Below are positions 52,590 through 61,614 of a stretch of DNA of 64,000 bases, in pieces (within the stretch, counting starts at the first letter, position 1; each line of letters starts with the position of its first letter). The position numbers and the translations under genes are program-made. The DNA comes from Methanobacterium sp. ERen5. GTDB lineage: Archaea; Methanobacteriota; Methanobacteria; Methanobacteriales; Methanobacteriaceae. The notes under the pieces are model-generated. The model saw only the letters and a program-made list of their open reading frames with translations, did no database searches and was not told the DNA's origin. The stretch covers positions 870,001 to 934,000 of the forward strand of contig CP099988.1 of the NCBI GenBank assembly GCA_024167805.1, read 5' to 3'.

Positions 52590-53795
52590 TTAATATTTAA
52601 ATTCTGAGTTTCTAAATTGTTGAACTGCGATATCTGTAACGTACTTTAATTGTCTGCCTGTGAGATATGCTACGTGTCTTACATCTTCATATTCTGGTTT
52701 AACACTTATGACATCTTCTCCAATCATTCCGACCTTTATATCAATTTTATATGGTTTACCATCGATGGTCACAGTTATTGGCACGATTCTTCTCTGAGCA
52801 ATGTTTCTGTGTGCGTAAGGTAAAACACGCACGCCAAGCGTACCTGTTTCTCGGATTAATTCTTCTGAGATCTGTTCTGTATCTTGGGGTTTTGCAATGA
52901 CCCTTAAAAGATGGCCGGGTCTATTTTTCTTAGTGATGGTTGGTATTATACTCACATCCCTCGCACCACTTTTCATGAGTCCTTCAAAAATATGTCCAAG
53001 CACTTCACCAGATACATCGTCAACATTGGTTTCCAAAATAGACACATTTTCATGTTCCATTTCACCAACACCTTTAACAATCCTCAAAACGTTTGGATGC
53101 GCAAGTTCCATCTTTCCTGCACCATAACCTACTGTTTTATTGCTCATTAAAGGGTAAAATTTGATGAATTCATCCACCATGTTCATGTAAATAGCAGCTC
53201 CAGTAGGTGTTGTTAGTTCTTTGTCCACTGGCCCTCCAAATGTGGGAACAGTTTTTAGAATTTCCAGGGTTGCAGGTGCTGGTACAGCTAGCTTTCCATG
53301 CATGCTATTAATTCTGCCACCCCCTAAAGCTACTGGCATTCCATAGACCTTGGCTTTGTTCAATTCCAATTTATGGAAAAGATATGATGCTCCAATTACA
53401 TCGGAAACAGCATCTGCAGCCCCAACCTCATGGAAATGAACTTTATCCAAGGTGGTTCCATGAACACGGGATTCTGCTTCTGCCATGGTTCTATAAACCT
53501 TTTTTGCAAATTCTTTAATTTCCACGTTGATTTCAGGATGTTCTATGCTATCCAAGGTTTCTATGAGTTCTTTGTAGTTCACTGGTTGAGAGTCCCTGGC
53601 TTTAACTTGCACAAAACTGGAAGAAATTCCTGCCTTAATGGTTTTGTTAATTGTTACTTCAACCTTTCCAAAGAAGGATCCATAGTGTTCCATAACTTCC
53701 TTCAATAATTTATTGTCCACTCCAAAATCTGCTAAAGCCCCCACAACCATATTTCCGGAAATACCAGAGTTTTGTGGATCTACAATTAAAGTCAT
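52590..53795 (-). CDS. larC: Nickel insertion protein LarC-like
   Basis: 401-residue DUF111 protein. In bacteria LarC inserts Ni into the pyridinium-based pincer cofactor of lactate racemase, using CTP. Signatures: DPQNSGISGNMVVGAL (family GxSGDM variant, here SGISGNM), HFHEVGAADAVSDVIGA, TPTGAAIYM, ETNVDDVSGEVLGHIFE and VSVKPEYEDVRHVA. No LarA, LarB or LarE in the window; methanogens often have LarC with LarB/E elsewhere. It is one complete open frame, not the frameshifted form of some bacteria. Confidence 0.9.
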   Translation of the reverse strand: MTLIVDPQNSGISGNMVVGALADFGVDNKLLKEVMEHYGSFFGKVEVTINKTIKAGISSSFVQVKARDSQPVNYKELIETLDSIEHPEINVEIKEFAKKVYRTMAEAESRVHGTTLDKVHFHEVGAADAVSDVIGASYLFHKLELNKAKVYGMPVALGGGRINSMHGKLAVPAPATLEILKTVPTFGGPVDKELTTPTGAAIYMNMVDEFIKFYPLMSNKTVGYGAGKMELAHPNVLRIVKGVGEMEHENVSILETNVDDVSGEVLGHIFEGLMKSGARDVSIIPTITKKNRPGHLLRVIAKPQDTEQISEELIRETGTLGVRVLPYAHRNIAQRRIVPITVTIDGKPYKIDIKVGMIGEDVISVKPEYEDVRHVAYLTGRQLKYVTDIAVQQFRNSEFKY

Positions 53796-53867
53796 TTTTT
53801 ATCCCCTTTAATAAATTAATTTGGTTTTAATATCTAATTTAAATTTCAATAATTTAAGGATCAAAAC

Positions 53868-54340
53868 TTATTCATGTATCCTTTCTATCTCGTTAGCCCA
53901 AAGATCAGGATTTTGGAGGATGTAACTTCCAAGCAGTTCTTTGCACTCTGGAAGATCCATGTTTTCTAGTTCAATACCAGATTCAATAAGACAGTTTTCA
54001 GGCCCTTTCAAATTTTCATTCTCCCCAATAACAACTCTAGAAATTTTGTAGAGTATTATGGTACCAGAACACATTTCACAAGGTGATAATGTGGTGTACA
54101 ACGTGGATCTTTTGTAATCTTCGCCCTTGAGTCTGCCAGAGTTTTCGATACAGTCCATCTCTGCATGGAGTATGGTGGAATCTTTTTGTAGAAGATTATT
54201 ATCCCTCGCCCCACAATTACTCCATCTTTAACTAAAATTGCACCAATTGGAATTCCACCAGTTTCTAAGGATTTTTTTGCCTCTTTTACTGCTTCCATCA
54301 TGAATTTATAATCATTTTCCGAGTTGTTGGTTTCAATCAT
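53868..54340 (-). CDS. Nucleoside/cytosine deaminase family (frameshifted)
   Basis: About 157 residues after repair, CDA fold. Zinc and catalytic motif HAEMD (HAE) is encoded across the break; the second motif is SPCEMCSG (PCxxC). The N-terminal half (EAVKEAKKSLETGGIPIGAILV) and C-terminal half (DYKRSTLYTTLSPCEMC) are in different frames; a fourth C in the CCC at 54203-54205 restores VGRGDNNLLQKDSTILHAEMD. The start ATG 54340 follows AGAGGT. Resembles yeast-type cytosine deaminase as well as TadA/guanine deaminase; substrate undecided. Confidence 0.85.
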
Positions 54341-54694
54341 GACTGTCAAACCTCTACTGAAAATATCTCATGCCTATATAATCTGTTGAACGTTGATATT
54401 AAAGAAATGAACCACCAAACATTTAGTTTTTTATTTTTTTAGTCACTCAAACTTTAAGATCATTACCCTACTAGGGAGTATCCTACAAGTCATTTGTAGA
54501 AACTGTTAATTGATATGAAACTCTGAGATGAGTTTGTAACTATTCATCCACTAAATCTTTTAAATGGACTGTCTAAAACGAAAAAAGTTTATCTTAATTT
54601 TAACAACTGATCTCTAATAGTTTACCAATTAATTTTAAGAGAATTAATTTGGAGTTTAATAAAGAATTGGAAAAACAAACTAGGATGTGTAAAA
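54341..54694. other. Intergenic region with two small inverted repeats
   Basis: No convincing coding frame. CCCTACTAGGG (54466-54476) is a palindrome, and CTACAA/TTGTAG (54483-54499) forms a six-base stem with a five-base loop seven bases later. They could be operator or RNA structures. A TATA-like TTTAATAAAG near 54654 precedes the small frame at 54695. Confidence 0.35.
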
Positions 54695-54772
54695 TTGGAT
54701 TGGAGATCTGTATTTCTTTTCATTGTTGTAGCAGTAATTTTCTACTACATTGTAACATACATACTGCATTGA
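54695..54772 (+). CDS. Possible 25-residue membrane microprotein
   Basis: TTG-initiated frame encoding 25 residues with one membrane helix: RSVFLFIVVAVIFYYIVTYI flanked by MDW and LH. AGGATG lies about seven bases upstream, a TATA-like box ~35 bases upstream, and a strong hairpin terminator 38 bases downstream, which together look like a dedicated transcription unit. No homologue recalled. It could still be chance in AT-rich DNA. Confidence 0.4.
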   Translation: MDWRSVFLFIVVAVIFYYIVTYILH

Positions 54773-54810
54773 TAATTTAATTTAAAACCCCATTGTATGC
54801 AGCATTTATA

Positions 54811-54835
54811 AAAAAATCTTCTTAGAAGGTTTTTT
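54811..54835 (+). terminator. Hairpin terminator downstream of microprotein frame
   Basis: AAAAAATCTTC-TTA-GAAGGTTTTTT forms an 11-bp stem (one T-G wobble) with a 3-base loop, followed by more T-rich DNA including T8 near 54855. It resembles an intrinsic terminator and could also serve leftward transcription. Confidence 0.6.
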
Positions 54836-54988
54836 ACAAATTTTGTTATTATTTTTTTTGTTATTCTTTGTCTTCTGGATTTGGCTATGATTAGTTATCA
54901 TTCAATACGTTTTTTGAGAACTACATCCATTAAACAGTGTATTATTGAGTTATTATAGCAATATCCCCATAAAAAGTAGAAGTATTAA

Positions 54989-55354
54989 TTAGGGTTTGTT
55001 CTGGTTTTCATCGATTTTTTTCTTGTTATTCCCATAACTGACTATTATTCTTCTTATTGGAATCTCTATAATCGTGTATTTTTCTCCTTTAAGGGTGCTT
55101 TCTACTGATTTCACAATTTTGTCAACCCTGTCCTCGTCCACCACACTGCAAACCAGCACTGCATCTACAGCATAATCCTTTATGATACCTATTGCAGATT
55201 CAGGATCCTCCTTAATTGAAAAACCTTTCCAGTCTTGTGGAGACATTCCCCTGTATTCTAAAATATAAAATCCAGTAATCCCTGCATCTGTAAGGGCATT
55301 CATGGCTTTTGCAAGGTTTTCAATCTCAACAAAGACGCGAAGATGTACCTTCAT
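54989..55354 (-). CDS. PII-like small protein
   Basis: 121 residues. Alternating strands and helices ([36 protein letters not shown], and [20 protein letters not shown]) give a ferredoxin-like fold similar to PII nitrogen regulators. The T-loop region is short and lacks the Tyr of GlnB. No amtB or glnA neighbours. Ligand unknown. The Asn/Lys-rich tail ([14 protein letters not shown]) is probably disordered. Confidence 0.55.
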   Translation of the reverse strand: MKVHLRVFVEIENLAKAMNALTDAGITGFYILEYRGMSPQDWKGFSIKEDPESAIGIIKDYAVDAVLVCSVVDEDRVDKIVKSVESTLKGEKYTIIEIPIRRIIVSYGNNKKKIDENQNKP

Positions 55355-55494
55355 GCTATCACCTATACAATATTTTGTTTCACTTATCTAAATAAATTAT
55401 CTGAAATACTACAAAAATTCAAATTCCTCTGGATTATCTTCCAAAACTTTAAACAATTGAGAATCAATATTAGTATTAGAAACCTGGTGAAAAA

Positions 55495-56670
55495 ATGGCA
55501 GATAAAGATTTAAACGAAAATTCAGGATCATACTGGCTTAAAACATGCCCTGAAACCAATTTCAAACCTTTGAAACTGGGATTAAAAGTAGATACTGTTA
55601 TTATTGGTGGAGGAATTGCGGGGATTACTGTTGGTACCCTTCTGAAGGATATGGGTTACGATGTGGCTGTACTAGAATCAGACAGAATAGTTAAAGAAGT
55701 TACAGTTGGTACCACTGCAAAAATTAGTGTGGCCCCAAACATGATTTACCATGATCTCATTGAAAAATTTGGCAAAAAAAATGCCTTGAAAATTGCAAAT
55801 GCCAATAAAAACGCCATTAAAAAGATAGAAGAATTAATATCCACTAAAGGCATAGATTGTGAATTTCACAAAACACCACTCTACATATACACCGAGTCAT
55901 CATCAGGAATAAAAAGGCTTGAAGAAGAATATGTTGCTGCGAAGGACTTGGGATTTGATGTTGAGTTGATCAATCAAAATCCATTACCATTTAAAACTAG
56001 CTGCTCATTGAAATATCCTAATCAAGCCCAATTTCATCCTAGAAAGTATCTTCTTGGCCTTGCCAAGGAAATTGACGGAAATGGAAGCCACGTTTTTGAA
56101 AAAACCCACGCCATCACAGTGCAGGATGGAGATGTTAAAGAAGTTGTTACAAATAATGGTTCAATTATGGCCAATAACGTTGTTATTGCCACACACATTC
56201 CATTCTACGATCCAGATCACCTGAATGACCATTTATACCAGGGCAGATCATATGTTCTTGGTTTATACACTCGAAAAGAGTTCCCAGATGGAATGTTCGT
56301 CGAATTCAATCCTGTTCACACCTACAGAACAACCCCAACACCAAAGGGACAGCTTGTGATTGTGGCAGGCGAACACAGTGAAATGAACGTTGAAAGTAGG
56401 CAGAACTATTACGATAAATTGGAAACCTATGCTAAAAACCATTTGGATGTGGAATCTGTCAGATACAAATGGTCCAGCCATGATAGTGTAACTGATGATG
56501 GGCTGCCCATGATTGGAATGACTTCTTTAAATGCTGTTTACATTGCTACAGGATTCGGATTTTGGGGTATGAACAATGGAACAACTGCAGGCATGGTTAT
56601 TGCCGATCTTATACATGACAATGAAAGTTATTTGAAGGATATCCTTGATCCATTGAGATTTAAGTATTAA
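55495..56670 (+). CDS. FAD-dependent oxidoreductase (DAO family, YhfW-like without Rieske domain)
   Basis: 391 residues. FAD-binding motif VDTVIIGGGIAGITVG near residue 33 and the DAO-type C-terminal SHDSVTDDGLPMIGMTS...IATGFGFWGMNNGTTAG. The opening SYWLKTCPETNFKPL and the fold match glycine oxidase-like proteins (YhfW) that usually end in a Rieske [2Fe-2S] domain; here the protein stops before it. The substrate is unknown. Preceded by GGTGA; next gene starts 57 bases downstream. Confidence 0.8.
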   Translation: MADKDLNENSGSYWLKTCPETNFKPLKLGLKVDTVIIGGGIAGITVGTLLKDMGYDVAVLESDRIVKEVTVGTTAKISVAPNMIYHDLIEKFGKKNALKIANANKNAIKKIEELISTKGIDCEFHKTPLYIYTESSSGIKRLEEEYVAAKDLGFDVELINQNPLPFKTSCSLKYPNQAQFHPRKYLLGLAKEIDGNGSHVFEKTHAITVQDGDVKEVVTNNGSIMANNVVIATHIPFYDPDHLNDHLYQGRSYVLGLYTRKEFPDGMFVEFNPVHTYRTTPTPKGQLVIVAGEHSEMNVESRQNYYDKLETYAKNHLDVESVRYKWSSHDSVTDDGLPMIGMTSLNAVYIATGFGFWGMNNGTTAGMVIADLIHDNESYLKDILDPLRFKY

Positions 56671-56727
56671 AAAATTCTTTACTGCTAAAAAAATTATGAA
56701 TAAAAAACTAAAAACATGTGATTAGAA

Positions 56728-57798
56728 ATGAACATCTGCATAGACAAAGTTAAGATAAAAAAAGACGAACAAACCATGTTAATCTACAGGGAAGATGGTT
56801 TCGAAGTCATGGGATCAACAACTACTGGAAATGGATCTGGTCATGTAAATTCAATAGTGTACCATGGCCTTGATAATCAGAAACATCCAGTTCCATACAA
56901 TGATGAAGAAATAGAAGAACATGAAAGAGTGATGGAAAGAAACGAATATTTATCTACTATTTTGGATTTTAAAGGTGTTAAAGAGCCTGCTGCATCCATA
57001 CTCCTTCCATTGAAGAATTTTGAGTTTGAAATTTGTTCTGATACCGATTTTACAGTTTTAGTGTCTGCTGTTAAAGACAGCGCACTGTTTCTTAACATTT
57101 TAGTTTTCGTAAATCATGACCTAAACTCTAAAACCCTGGTTAAAATGTACAAATCCGTAATAGAATCAAAAATTGCAGCTTTATGGGATTTAGGAGTTAT
57201 AAATCATTTTTCATTTGATCCAACGGATACTGATGATGATGAATCAATTTTAGTCGCAGCAAAGGGATCCTCAGATGAGTTTAACTACAAACTGGATCAT
57301 GATATCATTTCAAGAGTACAACGTTCTGTGCGTGAAACAGTTAAAACTGCCCTTAATAAGGAAGGATTTCCAAAGGGTGTGATTGAGTTCATGAGCGATG
57401 TTGGTGTAGAAGTTGACGATCTAGTTGATGCAGGTATGCAACTAGTTGTGGGTGTTGATGAAACAATTGAATTGCGTGAAAAACTTAAAGCCCAAATATA
57501 CCATTCATTGGAAGATTTAAATGTAGTATCCTTCATAATTGCAGGAATTCGTTTAGAGGAAGATTATGAAAAACACAGGGTGCGCGGAGTTGATGTGGAT
57601 GATGATCCCGCATACCTATACTCAGATGAAGTGTTTGGTATGTCTGTTGCAAATCAAATAGCTGGTACCAAGGCAATTTTCAACTTTAAAAGATATGACG
57701 AAGCAAAGCCTGGAATAATCAGTGAACTCGGGCCTGTTTTGGATGATATTTTTGCAGGTGTTGTTGCTGGATGTATGTCTAAAATTTTTGAGGTTTAA
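56728..57798 (+). CDS. cbiS: Bifunctional CbiS: adenosylcobinamide amidohydrolase + alpha-ribazole phosphatase
   Basis: 356 residues. The N-terminal ~200 residues resemble CbiZ, which cleaves adenosylcobinamide to adenosylcobyric acid during salvage ([46 protein letters not shown]). The C-terminal ~140 resemble CobZ, the archaeal alpha-ribazole 5'-phosphate phosphatase ([20 protein letters not shown]). A fused CbiZ-CobZ is known as CbiS in Methanopyrus. Twelve bases before cobS, the next step of cobamide assembly, which supports the call. Confidence 0.75.
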   Translation: MNICIDKVKIKKDEQTMLIYREDGFEVMGSTTTGNGSGHVNSIVYHGLDNQKHPVPYNDEEIEEHERVMERNEYLSTILDFKGVKEPAASILLPLKNFEFEICSDTDFTVLVSAVKDSALFLNILVFVNHDLNSKTLVKMYKSVIESKIAALWDLGVINHFSFDPTDTDDDESILVAAKGSSDEFNYKLDHDIISRVQRSVRETVKTALNKEGFPKGVIEFMSDVGVEVDDLVDAGMQLVVGVDETIELREKLKAQIYHSLEDLNVVSFIIAGIRLEEDYEKHRVRGVDVDDDPAYLYSDEVFGMSVANQIAGTKAIFNFKRYDEAKPGIISELGPVLDDIFAGVVAGCMSKIFEV

Positions 57799-57809
57799 AG
57801 GAGATATAT

Positions 57810-58582
57810 ATGTCTGACAACAAGGTTGATGATGGAATTGGTACGAATATCAAAGGATTTTTAGGTCTAATTTCATTCTCCACAATACTACCCCTAAATA
57901 TTCACACAACCATCGAAGAAATGGCAAGTTTCACATGGGTATGGCCAATGATTGGTGCCATGATTGGTTTGGTGGTTGGTTGCTTCGGATTTGCCACCAT
58001 GGATCTATTACATCTATCCCCATTCATAGCTGCTGCACTCATTTACAGTTTTTCAATATGGTTAACTGGATTCCATCATCTCGACGGACTCATAGACTTT
58101 GGTGACGGAATGATGGTTCATGGAACACCAGAAAAAAGATCGACGTAATGCGAGACAAAAGAATAGGAACTGGCGGTATTGCTTACTTATTAATGGTGGG
58201 CCTCATAACATTTGCAGCCATTGGATCGGCACCCGCAGCATTGATCTTCTACATCCTGATCATCTCTGAAATGGCAGCAAAAATGGGGATAGTTGGCTGT
58301 GCAACGGTTTCAAAGCCGTTTCCAAACGGCACCGGTAAAAGTTTCATAATTTCCATGAGTAAAACCAGATTAGTTCTATCAGTTATTTTAACATCAGTTG
58401 TTGGATTTTTGATATTCAACACAACCGGAGTCATAGGAGTACTAACAGGTATGACAGCTGGATTTTTAGTGGGCATAGTTGCTCGTAAAAATTTTGTGTA
58501 TGCAACTGGAGATGTGCTGGGAACTTCAAATGAAGTGGCACGTATGCTGGCTATTTTAATAATGGTAGCTTTAACAATTTGA
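57810..58582 (+). CDS. cobS: Adenosylcobinamide-GDP ribazoletransferase CobS (frameshifted)
   Basis: Membrane enzyme that joins adenosylcobinamide-GDP and alpha-ribazole (phosphate). Family motif WLTGFHHLDGLIDFGDGMMV (HxDGxxDxxDG type) lies in the first frame, and the hydrophobic remainder with MRDKRIGTGGIAYL in the second. The A6 run 58132-58137 needs a seventh A to read TPEKKIDVMRDKRIG; the repaired protein has ~257 residues and about six helices. AAGGAGAT precedes the ATG. In an operon with cbiS and trm56. Confidence 0.93.
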
Positions 58583-58630
58583 GTAATTAAATATAAGAAC
58601 AGGATTACAAATTTTTTATAGGTTGATAAA

Positions 58631-59185
58631 ATGAAAGTAGTTGTTTTAAGACTCGACCATAGAAGGGTCAGAGATGCAAGGATTACCACCCACGTATGTT
58701 TAACAGCACGTGCATTTGGAGCTTCAAAAGTTGTTCTAAGCGGTGATAACGATAAAAAAATCATTGAAAATGTTAGGGATGTGGTTGAGCGTTGGGGTGG
58801 TGATTTTGAAATAGATTACTGTAAAAACTGGAGCAAGTACATCGATAATTGGAAAGCAAATGGTGGAGAGGTAGTACACCTAACCATGTACGGTGAAGCA
58901 GTGCAGGAAATAACAGGAACCATTGCCCAATCATCCAAGGATAAATTAGTGGTTGTTGGAGGTTCCAGAGTTCCGTCCAAAGTTTATCATGATGCAAACT
59001 GGAATGTTTCAGTAACTAATCAACCCCATTCAGAGGTTGCAGCATTATCCATATTTTTACACACACTCTATGATGGAAAGGAATACGATATTGATTTTGA
59101 AGGCAGTGAACTCAAAGTTGTTCCAAACCCACATGGAAAAACTGTTTTAACCAAGGAAAGGATTAAAGAAACTGAAAAAAATTGA
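58631..59185 (+). CDS. trm56: tRNA (cytidine(56)-2'-O)-methyltransferase Trm56
   Basis: 184-residue archaeal SPOUT methyltransferase acting on C56 in the T loop. Signatures: LRLDHRRVRDARITTHVCLT, ARAFGASKVVLSG, LVVVGGSRVPSKVYHDA (AdoMet knot) and SVTNQPHSEVAALSIFL. It lacks a C-terminal extension. 48 bases after cobS. Confidence 0.94.
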   Translation: MKVVVLRLDHRRVRDARITTHVCLTARAFGASKVVLSGDNDKKIIENVRDVVERWGGDFEIDYCKNWSKYIDNWKANGGEVVHLTMYGEAVQEITGTIAQSSKDKLVVVGGSRVPSKVYHDANWNVSVTNQPHSEVAALSIFLHTLYDGKEYDIDFEGSELKVVPNPHGKTVLTKERIKETEKN

Positions 59186-59194
59186 GAATATCTA

Positions 59195-59203
59195 TTTTTT
59201 TTT
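59195..59203 (+). terminator. T-tract terminator after trm56
   Basis: Nine consecutive T beginning about ten bases after the trm56 stop, in the 28-bp convergent spacer with the sugar dehydrogenase gene. Confidence 0.55.
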
Positions 59204-59213
59204 AAGGATATCT

Positions 59214-60251
59214 TCAATTGACTGTTATCCTTATTATTTTATCATCACCCAACTGTGGAATTCCCCTTCCATCTTTGTTTGATGTTGCAATGTAGAGATA
59301 TCCATCATGGAAAACAACTTCCCGAATTCTTCCAAGCTGTGTGAAAAGTGCTTGTTGTCCTGTGAAACTGGAACCATTAGTTGTTAAACTTATCTGCCTA
59401 AGTTGTGAACCCCTCAATCCTGCCACGTATAATTTGTTGTTGTAAAATGCAATTCCTGATGGTGCCAGAGTGTAGTCTGTGTACAGGATCATAGGCGGCA
59501 CGTATCCACGGGCAGTATCGTTTCCTTGATACAATGGCCATCCATAATTGGCTCCAGAAACAAGAATATTTATCTCATCGTTATGAGTGTCCCCATGTTC
59601 AGATTCGTAAAGTGTGCCATTTGAGCTCCATGCCAAACCCTGTGGATCTCTGTGACCATAGGTGTACACGTAGTTATTATAGGGATTGTCAGTGGGAACA
59701 GAACCATTTTTTTCCATTCTAAGAACCTTTCCAGCTAGGGAGTTTATATCCTGTGCCGAAGCATTGTTACCAGCATCTCCAGTAGTGATGTAGAGGAGTC
59801 CGTTCGGTCCAAATTTGATCCTGCCACCGTTGTGAATGTTGTTGGAAGGAATTTTATCCAACAATATGGTTTCATTTTTGAGAGTCCCATTAAAAACAAA
59901 CCTCGAAACCCTGTTTCCATCAGATGCCGTGTAATAAACATAGATGTAGTTATTATTTGAGAAGTCTGGATCGACTGCCAAACCTAAGAGACCAGATTCC
60001 CCTTGGGCAGTTACATCTATCATTCCCACAGTTTCAGATCCTGCAGGATCGATGATCTTAACTTCACCATCCCTCTGGGTGAATATCATGGTGTTATTTG
60101 GTAAAAAATCAATGGCCCATGGAACTTGTAAGTCCTGAGCTATCACATCAGACTGAAAACCAGTTTGATCGTAGTTTTTAGGAAATATTAATATTGCTAC
60201 CACAATTAAAATGAGAACGATAATTATGGCCAACAAATACTTTTTTTCCAT
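59214..60251 (-). CDS. PQQ-dependent sugar dehydrogenase family, membrane anchored
   Basis: 345 residues. An N-terminal anchor (residues 5-24) followed by a six-bladed beta-propeller of the soluble aldose sugar dehydrogenase (Asd/YliI) type: QVPWAIDFLPNNTMIFTQRDG, GLLGLAVDPDF, HNGGRIKFGPNGLLYITTGD (catalytic His), TYGHRDPQGLAW and ESEHGDTHNDEIN (Ca/PQQ region). It should sit outside the membrane. PQQ biosynthesis is not expected in methanogens, so the real cofactor or function is open. Confidence 0.85.
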   Translation of the reverse strand: MEKKYLLAIIIVLILIVVAILIFPKNYDQTGFQSDVIAQDLQVPWAIDFLPNNTMIFTQRDGEVKIIDPAGSETVGMIDVTAQGESGLLGLAVDPDFSNNNYIYVYYTASDGNRVSRFVFNGTLKNETILLDKIPSNNIHNGGRIKFGPNGLLYITTGDAGNNASAQDINSLAGKVLRMEKNGSVPTDNPYNNYVYTYGHRDPQGLAWSSNGTLYESEHGDTHNDEINILVSGANYGWPLYQGNDTARGYVPPMILYTDYTLAPSGIAFYNNKLYVAGLRGSQLRQISLTTNGSSFTGQQALFTQLGRIREVVFHDGYLYIATSNKDGRGIPQLGDDKIIRITVN

Positions 60252-60452
60252 TGATATTTCCCCAATACTTAATTTTAATCTGGTATTAAATCAATAAAAT
60301 TATATTAGTTTTAGCCCACTTCAAACTTTTGGAAACAGGATCAATTGAAACCATGATAATAATTCAAATAACCATCATTTAAACTGAAGATTTAATGTGA
60401 TCATTGAAGTTTAATTGGTACAAAATGATAAATGCTTATGAGGTGCATAGTT

Positions 60453-61087
60453 ATGGAGATAGAGTTATTAGACCATCTACCCGTACAGGACAGAGTCACA
60501 AGATTAAGGAGATCGGGGATCAAAGGAGCCGATTTTCGAAGCATAATGGTGGAAATAGGGATGTTTATGGGCTATGAATTTGCAAAAACACTCAAAAAAA
60601 GACAGTTAATGTTAAAACTCCACTTGCAATAGCAGAAGGAGAAATAATAGAATATGAGTCAAACATTATCGTAATAAATGTTTTAAGAGCAGCAATTCCC
60701 CTTGTAGATGGTATAATCAGGATATTAAATGAAGCAGAGTGCGGAATGATAGGAGCTTGGCGTGAAGAAACAGCTCCGTTTAAAGTCAATGTGAACTACA
60801 TCAAAGTACCAGATATAAATGGAAAAATAGTGATAGTAGCAGATCCCATGCTTGCAACAGGCCACACCCTCAAAGAAATTTTAAATGAAATAAAATCCAG
60901 AGGTACCCCTGAAAAAATTGTCCTATTCAATGTTATAGCTTCCAGGGAAGGAATTGCCAGCCTGCAGAAATCTCATCCAGAACTAGAGATATATACCTGC
61001 GCCATAGACAACGAAGTTAACGATGATGGTTACATAGTTCCTGGTCTTGGAGACGCTGGAGATATATCCTTTGGAAAACCTTTCTAA
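60453..61087 (+). CDS. upp: Uracil phosphoribosyltransferase (frameshifted)
   Basis: About 211 residues after repair. Salvages uracil to UMP with PRPP. N-terminal Arg-rich TRLRRSGIKGADFRSIMVEIG in the first frame; PRPP loop VIVADPMLATGHTL and the C-terminal VPGLGDAGDISFGKPF in the second. The A7 run 60594-60600 needs an eighth A to read TLKKKTVNVKTPLAIAEGE. Start at ATG 60453 after GAGGTG. It converges on the fumarase beta gene. Confidence 0.94.
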
Positions 61088-61106
61088 AAAAAATAGAATT
61101 TGAATC

Positions 61107-61610
61107 TCAGTAAATGGTTTTTCCATGTGCAGAAGCAACAATACACGGAAGTCTTGAAACTTCAAGTGCATGAATTGCTTCCATTCCCTCATCTTCAAAC
61201 GCTACCACTTTACGAGTTTTTACTTTGCTTGTTAAAAGGGCTGCTGCAGGAGGAGTAACTGCATAGATGGAATTAAATTGATTCAAAGCATCAATAGTTT
61301 TTTCTGATAGAGCACCCTTTCCCAAATGGATCCTAACACCTTCTTTGGATAAAAATGGTATGTTTTCCTCAATTTCTTCCTTGTTACTGGTTGTTGGAGA
61401 TATTCCCGCATCACTAACCGCAGTGTGCATTATGACCATCCCTTGAATATTAATTGCAGGTTGTCCATTTTTTATGGAACTGACCAATTTTGGAAGGGCA
61501 GCATCCCTACCAGTTAAAATAACTCCACTTAATTCCAACCTGTCGCCCACCTCGATTTCTCGAATGTTTTTCAGAGTAATAGGTGTTTCTAATACTACTA
61601 CATCCTTCAA
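61107..61610 (-). CDS. fumB: Class I fumarase beta subunit
   Basis: 167-residue beta subunit of the [4Fe-4S] fumarase/tartrate dehydratase family: LSGVILTGRDAALPKLV, ISPTTSNKEEIEENIPFL, LGKGALSEKTIDALNQF and YAVTPPAAALLTSKV. Needs an alpha subunit to be active; the alpha-like gene in this window (18690-19547) is diverged, so the true partner may be elsewhere. TTG start with GGAGTGAT, four bases after the mfnA stop, so translation is linked. Confidence 0.93.
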   Translation of the reverse strand: MKDVVVLETPITLKNIREIEVGDRLELSGVILTGRDAALPKLVSSIKNGQPAINIQGMVIMHTAVSDAGISPTTSNKEEIEENIPFLSKEGVRIHLGKGALSEKTIDALNQFNSIYAVTPPAAALLTSKVKTRKVVAFEDEGMEAIHALEVSRLPCIVASAHGKTIY

Positions 61611-61614
61611 TTTA

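Noticed and set aside
56671..56727. Cobalamin riboswitch before cbiS-cobS
   Set aside because: The spacer is only 57 bases of A/T-rich DNA, too short for that structure, and the element is not typical of archaea.
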